A stretch of DNA of 10,377 nt from Ignavibacteria bacterium (lineage in GTDB: Bacteria > Bacteroidota > Ignavibacteria > Tepidaquicellales > Tepidaquicellaceae), in assembly GCA_018058125.1 (NCBI GenBank), contig JAGPCH010000022.1, forward strand, positions 1 through 10,377. The letters run 5' to 3'. The translations under genes were made by a program, and so were the position numbers. The notes beneath the pieces are model-generated. The model saw nothing but the letters and a program-made list of their open reading frames with translations, had not been told where the DNA came from and searched no databases. This document shows positions 5,712 through 10,377 of the stretch, piece by piece. Position 1 is the first letter of the stretch, and each line of letters starts with the position of its first letter.

Positions 5712-6898
5712 TGTAATCTTTGCGTATATGTTATTCTTATTCTCGGTACTAATGCTGCGTCAGAATATGTCGGGGAATAAAATACAAAGTAATCAAGATT
5801 TGTACTTTCTGTAATTGTCCTGAAAGCCAGTCCTTGATTTGGTAAAGAGCCTGTATTCCATCTCTGAAAAATACCATTGAGACTGGTGGAGCTAGCCACA
5901 TAATTTACTGAATCAATTGGTGTGACCGTAATAAACAAACTGTCTGTATTAGTTGAACTGTCTATGACAGCACCCAAGGTTATTCTCTTGTCAGCATCCG
6001 GTGAAATAAATGAATTCTTAGAATCCAGCGTTAAGGTCAAAAGTACATTATTAATGATAACATTGGGAGGTAATTTTGAAAGATCAAAATTCAGTACATT
6101 CCTGAATGCTATTCCCGTCTGTAAAGCAAATCTGTCAGCCGGCACTACTGACAAAGGAGCGTCTGTCAGAGAAACCTGTTCCGAAATATTAAGAGTAAGT
6201 GTATCCTGCACTCCGTTTTTTGTTAAAATGATCGTGACATAAGGTATAAGATCAGTAGTATTTACAAATGAGTAAAAACCTTTGATTGTATTTGATGATG
6301 CATTAGGAAGAAGCATTACTCCGTAGTTCTTGAACTGATAACTTGTATCAGCAGCATACTCAAGCCATTCGCTTGCCAGAGAATTGTTGAGAGGAATATT
6401 TACCTGCTGTGTATCCGAAGGTGTTCCAAGATAGCTTCCCTGTGAAACGTTACCATAATCGGAAGAGTTTACAGAGTCATATAAAACATCCGGATAATTA
6501 AAATTCTTCGTCATTTTATATACATCAAATGCTGTAAGACCTTTATCCTGCTGAAAATAATAATCATTATATTTGAGAGTAAGAACAGCCGAAATTATTT
6601 TTGAGCTGTCATAATCCGGACTGACCTCTACAAACTTCAGCATGGACTTTGAGGAGTAATTCTGATAATTACCTATCATAAAACTCTTCGATGTATATGT
6701 GCTGATATAATATTTATAATTGTCCGCAGTGATTTCCATTGTGTCTGTCTGAGAATCGATAACACGTGTAGAGGTAGTGTCTTCAGGGTCTATAAAAGTA
6801 ATTCCGACGGATGTCGGATCATTTTCGCAACTCATAAATGCATTTGATAACAACAAAAGCAACATTATACCAAATGAATATTTTTTTATCAGTGTCAT
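5708..6898 (-). CDS. Lipoprotein with two DNRLRE/DUF4270-like beta domains
   Basis: The N-terminus is a lipoprotein signal: basic KK, a Leu-rich core, then FMSC with Cys24 as the lipidated residue, followed by Glu-Asn-Asp. The mature 372 residues look all-beta. Two regions resemble each other. Residues of about 62-228 contain KSMLKFVEV then ISAVLTLKY, ending in NYGVMLLP and PYVTIILT. Residues of about 258-392 contain RNVLNFDLSKLPP then INNVLLTLTLD, ending in NQGLAFR and PRIRITYT. This order of strands recalls the DNRLRE carbohydrate-associated domain and the DUF4270 lipoproteins of Bacteroidota; the assignment is by pattern only. It is likely anchored in the outer membrane, possibly on the surface. 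It lies 28 bases after the phosphatase gene and overlaps the barrel gene by four bases, suggesting the two products act together. Confidence 0.75.
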   Translation of the reverse strand: MTLIKKYSFGIMLLLLLSNAFMSCENDPTSVGITFIDPEDTTSTRVIDSQTDTMEITADNYKYYISTYTSKSFMIGNYQNYSSKSMLKFVEVSPDYDSSKIISAVLTLKYNDYYFQQDKGLTAFDVYKMTKNFNYPDVLYDSVNSSDYGNVSQGSYLGTPSDTQQVNIPLNNSLASEWLEYAADTSYQFKNYGVMLLPNASSNTIKGFYSFVNTTDLIPYVTIILTKNGVQDTLTLNISEQVSLTDAPLSVVPADRFALQTGIAFRNVLNFDLSKLPPNVIINNVLLTLTLDSKNSFISPDADKRITLGAVIDSSTNTDSLFITVTPIDSVNYVASSTSLNGIFQRWNTGSLPNQGLAFRTITESTNLDYFVFYSPTYSDAALVPRIRITYTQRLQ

Positions 6899-6926
6899 TA
6901 AATTTAAAATAATCTTTTTTACTTGT

Positions 6927-7508
6927 TTAGGTTGTTAATGAATTTTTAATGTATTCGGATGCATGATATAGATCGTCTGCTAAATAATCTATGATGATTC
7001 CAGATTCAACACATTTTACATGATCTTTGATACCGTAGCCTGTCTTTACCATAATCTTTTTAAGTCCTGCATTTTCAGCGCATTGCATATCGGCAAAACT
7101 GTCACCTATAAAATATGATTCCCCGTTATTTATATTGAATTTTATTCCGGCTTTACGGATCATTCCTGTTCCGGGTTTCCTGTCTTCGCTGTCTAATTTG
7201 TATTTCTCAATAACTCCATCCGGATGATACGGGGAAAAAAAAATATCATCAATTAAAGCAGATCCGGTTTTTGTATCTGTGAGAAGTTTCTTCAGGTCAG
7301 TATGAATTTTATTTAAATCATCTTCGGAGAAATATCCGCGGGCTATTCCGGACTGATTGGTTATTATAATATTCAGAAAGCCAAGACTCTTGAAAGTTTG
7401 AAGCGCCGGTAAAGTATCCGGATATAATTTTAAATCTCCTGAATTGCTTAAATAATTTACTTCTTCGTTGATAGTACCGTCCCTGTCAAGAAAAACCGCC
7501 TTGTTCAT
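6927..7508 (-). CDS. GmhB/HisB-N type HAD phosphatase without zinc ligands
   Basis: This 193-residue HAD phosphatase has the size and order of D-glycero-D-manno-heptose-1,7-bisphosphate 7-phosphatase (GmhB) and the HisB N-terminal domain. Motif I is DRDGT at 8-12 (nucleophile Asp8, acid/base Asp10), motif II TNQSG at 50-54, motif III Arg110-Lys111, and motif IV GDSFAD at 135-140. In GmhB a zinc ion is held by a CxH...CxC loop. Here the corresponding positions read S92-P-Y94 (in FSPYHPDG) and S107-E-D109 (in SEDRKP), so all four ligands are replaced while catalytic residues remain. Substrate is therefore uncertain: heptose bisphosphate, another sugar phosphate or histidinol phosphate are possible. 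The gene follows glgA by 24 bases. A hairpin between them covers the AGGA upstream of its ATG. Confidence 0.85.
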   Translation of the reverse strand: MNKAVFLDRDGTINEEVNYLSNSGDLKLYPDTLPALQTFKSLGFLNIIITNQSGIARGYFSEDDLNKIHTDLKKLLTDTKTGSALIDDIFFSPYHPDGVIEKYKLDSEDRKPGTGMIRKAGIKFNINNGESYFIGDSFADMQCAENAGLKKIMVKTGYGIKDHVKCVESGIIIDYLADDLYHASEYIKNSLTT

Positions 7509-7519
7509 TTTATGATAGT

Positions 7520-7538
7520 TCCTGAATTACAATCAGGA
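7520..7538 (-). promoter_or_regulatory. Hairpin covering the Shine-Dalgarno site of the phosphatase gene
   Basis: On the minus strand TCCTGA (7538-7533), a 7-base loop and TCAGGA (7525-7520) form a perfect 6-bp stem. The first arm contains the glgA stop codon TGA. The second arm contains AGGA, the only purine-rich site near the next ATG, 11 bases before it. Folding would hide that site until a ribosome finishing glgA melts the stem, which would couple translation of the two genes. This is inferred from sequence alone. Confidence 0.35.
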
Positions 7539-9023
7539 TTTCTTTTTCGATTTCGTAACGGTTTTATAAAGCTTCATGTATTTCAATGCTGATACTTTCC
7601 ATGAAAAATCCAGTGACATTCCCTGACGGGCTATCTTTATCCATTTATTCTTATCCTTAAATAATTCTAGCGCAGTATTGATCGTACTCATAAGCTCCTT
7701 TGGATCGTAATTGTTAAATAAGAACCCGTTGCCTTTAGGTTTTTTATAATCTATGATAGTATCTGAGAGTCCGCCGGTATTTCTAACGATCGGAACTGTT
7801 CCATACCTTAAACTGTACATCTGATTCAATCCGCAGGGCTCATATTTTGAAGGCATAAGGAACATATCCGCCGCCGCTTCTATTTTATGCGCAAGAGTTT
7901 CATCGAATCCGATATGAACTGCGAGTTTCTTCTTATATTTCTTTTCAGCTTTCTTTAAAAATTTCTGATGTTTCTCTTCACCCGCTCCGAGGATTATCAT
8001 TTGTACATCCAGCTTCATAAGCTCAGGCAGGATCTTTTCAATAAGATCAAATCCTTTCTGATCAACGAGTCTGCTAATGACACCAATTAACGGAGTGTCT
8101 TCATTATATTCAATTTTATAACCTTCGAGCAGCTCTCTCTTGTTTTCATATTTCAGAGGAATTTCCTGAAAAGTATATCTGTATGGGATAAGTTTATCTA
8201 CGGTCGGATTCCAGATCGAATAATCAATTCCGTTAAGAATTCCGGAAAGATCTTTCTTTCTGGCATTTAGCACATCTTCAAGACCGCAGCCGTATTCCTT
8301 ATCGGTTCGGATCTCTTCGGCATACTTCTGACTTACGGTTGAGATCTTATCGGCATAATTCAGACCAGTCTTAAGATAGCTGAACTGTCCGTAATGCAAT
8401 CCGCCTTTTTCGGTTAATACTGAATCAGGCAAGCCTGTCTTTTCAAAACTTGATTTAGGAAAGTTACCCTGATAAGCAAGATTATGTATTGTAAACACGG
8501 TCTTGATACCATCCATGTATGGATTCGTATTATGAACGGTTTTGAGTAACGCAGGTATAAGCCCTGTCTGCCAGTCATTACAATGAATAACATCAGGTCG
8601 CCACTGCAGTATCTCGAGAATTTCGATCACTGCTTTGCAGAAGAAAAGATATCTTTCATCATTATTCGGGAAGTCTTTTTTTGTTATGGAGTTCTGATAG
8701 ATCCCTTTATTCTTAAAGTAATCCTGACTCTCCAACAGGTACATCTGCGCCTTTGTATTCTTGCCGTGTATAAAAGAAGACTTGATGCTGAACTTAGCTT
8801 CCTTCCCGTTGACATCTATTTTTAGATCCTTAAGTCTCTTTATCTCATGAATCTGAAGTCGTCTTTCATCTAATTGACCATACTTAGGACTGATGATCCT
8901 GACGTCATTTCCAAGGGAATTAAGAGCTTGTGGGAGGGAATTTGAAATGTCAGCTAAACCGCCGGTTTTTGAATAAGGGAAAACTTCACTGGTTACGAAT
9001 AAAACATTAAAGCCTTTTGCCAT
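7533..9023 (-). CDS. glgA: Glycogen synthase (ADP-glucose type)
   Basis: This GT5-family, GT-B-fold enzyme of 496 residues extends alpha-1,4-glucan chains from ADP-glucose. The N-terminal Rossmann domain carries the substrate-binding KTGGL at 19-23 (after SEVFPYS), HCNDWQTGLIP at 147-157 and TIHNLAYQG at 178-186. The C-terminal domain carries GILNGID at 261-267, SRLVDQKG at 317-324, the active-site PSKYEPCGLNQ at 391-401 and GTVPIVRNTGG at 408-418. Length is normal for bacterial GlgA, with a lysine-rich tail (KSKKKS). The start ATG gives the usual first strand, NVLFVTSE. It leads a cluster with the phosphatase, lipoprotein and barrel genes and has a good Bacteroidota-type promoter just upstream. 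No glgC or glgB lies in the window. All expected motifs are intact. Confidence 0.97.
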   Translation of the reverse strand: MAKGFNVLFVTSEVFPYSKTGGLADISNSLPQALNSLGNDVRIISPKYGQLDERRLQIHEIKRLKDLKIDVNGKEAKFSIKSSFIHGKNTKAQMYLLESQDYFKNKGIYQNSITKKDFPNNDERYLFFCKAVIEILEILQWRPDVIHCNDWQTGLIPALLKTVHNTNPYMDGIKTVFTIHNLAYQGNFPKSSFEKTGLPDSVLTEKGGLHYGQFSYLKTGLNYADKISTVSQKYAEEIRTDKEYGCGLEDVLNARKKDLSGILNGIDYSIWNPTVDKLIPYRYTFQEIPLKYENKRELLEGYKIEYNEDTPLIGVISRLVDQKGFDLIEKILPELMKLDVQMIILGAGEEKHQKFLKKAEKKYKKKLAVHIGFDETLAHKIEAAADMFLMPSKYEPCGLNQMYSLRYGTVPIVRNTGGLSDTIIDYKKPKGNGFLFNNYDPKELMSTINTALELFKDKNKWIKIARQGMSLDFSWKVSALKYMKLYKTVTKSKKKS

Positions 9024-9041
9024 TCAGGGAATTTTTTTGAA

Positions 9042-9072
9042 CAAAAATAAAGATAATGACAGTGATTAGCAA
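9042..9072 (-). promoter_or_regulatory. Bacteroidota-type promoter for glgA
   Basis: On the minus strand the -33 element TTG (9072-9070, in CATTG) is followed by 20 bases and then TATTTTTG (9049-9042), an exact match to the Bacteroidota -7 consensus TANNTTTG. This leaves about 18 bases to the glgA ATG at 9023 and so predicts a very short leader without a Shine-Dalgarno site, as is common in the phylum. Confidence 0.55.
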
Positions 9073-9073
9073 T

Positions 9074-9340
9074 GAAATTAACAGTCTGTACTTAGATCTG
9101 TATTAACTTAAAATAATAATTTAACTTTGCGAAATGAGAATGTTTATAATCTCAATTTCTCTCTCTTTTATCAAAAACTCTGTGAAGAACCTTCACATGA
9201 TTAAATACTTATATTTGTATATTTTAAATTAAAAAAATAAGCTGAGCATATATTTTTCAGGTAAACAAAATTAATGCTACTAATAATATTCCTATACTAA
9301 TATAACTACCGGCAATTACATTCCAATTTTTTTACATTAA
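9074..9340. other. AT-rich spacer without a visible gene
   Basis: The full gene-free stretch is 9024-9340. Apart from the glgA promoter and the hairpin at 9181-9197, it is low-complexity AT-rich sequence. No open frame with a credible protein, tRNA fold or repeat array was found. On the plus strand TAACTTTG (9122-9129) fits the -7 consensus, with only TCTG rather than TTG at the right distance, and TATATTTG (9210-9217) lacks a partner. A small plus-strand RNA is therefore not supported. Confidence 0.5.
9162..9197 (-). terminator. Possible terminator of the barrel gene upstream
   Basis: On the minus strand TGTGAAG-GTT-CTTCACA (9197-9181) forms a perfect 7-bp stem with a 3-base loop, followed by GAGTTTTTGATAAAAG. 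The T5 tract starts three bases after the stem. The site is about 140 bases past the stop of the 9341-10348 gene and well before the glgA promoter. The stem is short and only moderately GC-rich, so it is a weak intrinsic terminator at best. Confidence 0.4.
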
Positions 9341-10348
9341 TTAAAACGAATAACCCATGGTCGCAAAAAACCTATAGTCATTCTGCGGTTGAATACCAAT
9401 AAAATTCTGACTTATCGGAAGCTGATAATCGAGATCCATTGAAAGCATATTATAAGTTATGCCAACACCCATTGTTCCCATTATCACTGTACCTCCCGAG
9501 CCGGGTTCATTTTCACCGTTTGATTTATCCGGATTTGCAGTCTCGAGATATATTCCTGCAAAAGGAAGAAAGTTGAGTGACTCGGTGATAATGTCATAAG
9601 AGAAAGTCGAAGCCCAGTTGAATCTGTTTGCAAATTTATAATCATTCTTATTGGTAGTATTAACAGTATAGACAAGATCATTTCTCCAACCTATTCCGAC
9701 ATTCTCAAGCTTTGCAATCCACAGTCCGGTAAATAGAAAATCCAGACTTCCAGTCCCGGGCTGAAAATGCGGTTCGGTCACGCCGTAAGTAAGTTGCTTA
9801 TTATAAACTCCCGTAGGTAATTTTAATCCTCCTCCGAGAAAAAATCTCTGCCAGAAATTAGTCTCGCCGTTAATATCAGTATTGTAAACATTGTACTGAC
9901 CGAGCACTCTCATGTCTCCCATTCCGTTAAGAGATTTATTATCTATTTCATTCATTGAAAAAGGAATGCCGAAAAGAATTCTAGTTTTTTCATCTATATA
10001 TATCCTGCCGTAGAGTTCGATGTTGTTGTAATATTCATCCGATCCGGTAGTTGATTGCTCTTCGTGATCAAGATTCGGATCCGGGTCAGCTGACTGAGGG
10101 TCATTATGGAATTTAAAAACATAGTATCTGAGTCCGATCTGATTTTTGTCAAAGTTTGGTTCGAGTCCCATGTAGCAACCGCAGAGGTCGCATTCGGTTT
10201 CACCGGTTTCATTTATATCCGAAATGTCAGATAGCTTTACGGGATTTTTGTAGTGAACATGTTTTGGTTCGCTGCCGGCATAACTTATGCTTAATGCAGA
10301 GATAAAACATAATGTGAATAATAATATAAACAGAGGTAATTTTTTCAT
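9341..10348 (-). CDS. Exported barrel protein, MetA-pathway/transporter-like, with Cys/His N-terminus
   Basis: This 335-residue protein has a signal peptide (MKKLPLFILLFTL, likely cleavage after SYA at 24). The rest looks like an outer-membrane beta-barrel ending in the terminal Phe typical of such proteins (GYSF). GMGDMRVLGQY (142-151), GGGLKLPTG (172-180) and PGTGSLDFLFTG (197-208) match the pattern of the 'MetA-pathway of phenol degradation'/putative transporter family (PF13557-like). That family name does not prove a phenol role. Before the barrel, the mature N-terminus holds His30-x-His32 and CDLCGC (Cys53, Cys56, Cys58), a likely metal-binding or redox segment. Related Bacteroidota proteins with a CxxCGC start before a barrel are, to my recollection, found near copper or other metal genes, but none are visible here. 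Only 29 bases lie upstream in the window, so promoter and partners are unseen. Confidence 0.75.
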   Translation of the reverse strand: MKKLPLFILLFTLCFISALSISYAGSEPKHVHYKNPVKLSDISDINETGETECDLCGCYMGLEPNFDKNQIGLRYYVFKFHNDPQSADPDPNLDHEEQSTTGSDEYYNNIELYGRIYIDEKTRILFGIPFSMNEIDNKSLNGMGDMRVLGQYNVYNTDINGETNFWQRFFLGGGLKLPTGVYNKQLTYGVTEPHFQPGTGSLDFLFTGLWIAKLENVGIGWRNDLVYTVNTTNKNDYKFANRFNWASTFSYDIITESLNFLPFAGIYLETANPDKSNGENEPGSGGTVIMGTMGVGITYNMLSMDLDYQLPISQNFIGIQPQNDYRFFATMGYSF

Positions 10349-10377
10349 GATAATTTTATTTTATAATAAAAGTGAAC

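Noticed and set aside
5922..6242. Open frame of 106 codons on the plus strand
   Set aside because: It is antisense to the lipoprotein gene and shows no credible domain, signal or upstream translation signal.
9122..9197. Plus-strand small RNA started by TAACTTTG and ending at the hairpin
   Set aside because: The -33 element is poor and no T tract follows the hairpin on the plus strand; the hairpin fits a minus-strand terminator better.

Overview
The window is AT-rich bacterial DNA from the Bacteroidota/Ignavibacteriota side of the tree. The clues are a Bacteroidota-style serine hydroxymethyltransferase with the extra loop between the PLP lysine and the GIQGGP motif, leaders mostly without Shine-Dalgarno sites, a promoter before glgA of the Bacteroidota TTG-N20-TANNTTTG kind, and a probable relic of a type IX secretion (T9SS) sorting domain. 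Species-level placement is not possible by eye. All nine intact genes lie on the minus strand, so they are transcribed from right to left.

Right end to left end: (1) 9341-10348, an exported barrel protein resembling the MetA-pathway/'transporter' family with a His/Cys-rich N-terminus. (2) A 317-base spacer with a hairpin that may end that gene and a good promoter for the next. (3) A tight four-gene cluster, 9023 down to 4449: glycogen synthase glgA, a GmhB/HisB-N type HAD phosphatase that lacks all four usual zinc ligands, a lipoprotein with two similar beta domains, and a FadL-like outer-membrane barrel whose start overlaps the lipoprotein stop. (4) A 152-base spacer with short repeats. (5) A housekeeping cluster, 4296 down to 1172: glyA, tatC and a long-chain polyprenyl diphosphate synthase that appears to start with TTG. 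(6) A 220-base spacer with GC-rich palindromes. (7) A DinB-family protein, 951-487. (8) A left end without intact genes: a 9-bp tandem array at the window edge, a plus-strand antitoxin-like pseudogene with a frameshift and a nonsense codon, and a probable T9SS sorting-domain remnant.

Most of the window is ordinary core metabolism and envelope biology (glycogen, C1/serine, Tat export, quinone side chain). No CRISPR array, tRNA, rRNA, insertion sequence or complete defence system is visible. The points most worth a second look are the zinc-ligand-free GmhB homologue in a glycogen/surface operon, the coupled lipoprotein-barrel pair, the Cys/His N-terminus of the right-hand barrel protein, two related mini-ORFs that bracket dinB, and the gene-decay zone at the left end. 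I see no clear new biological system.
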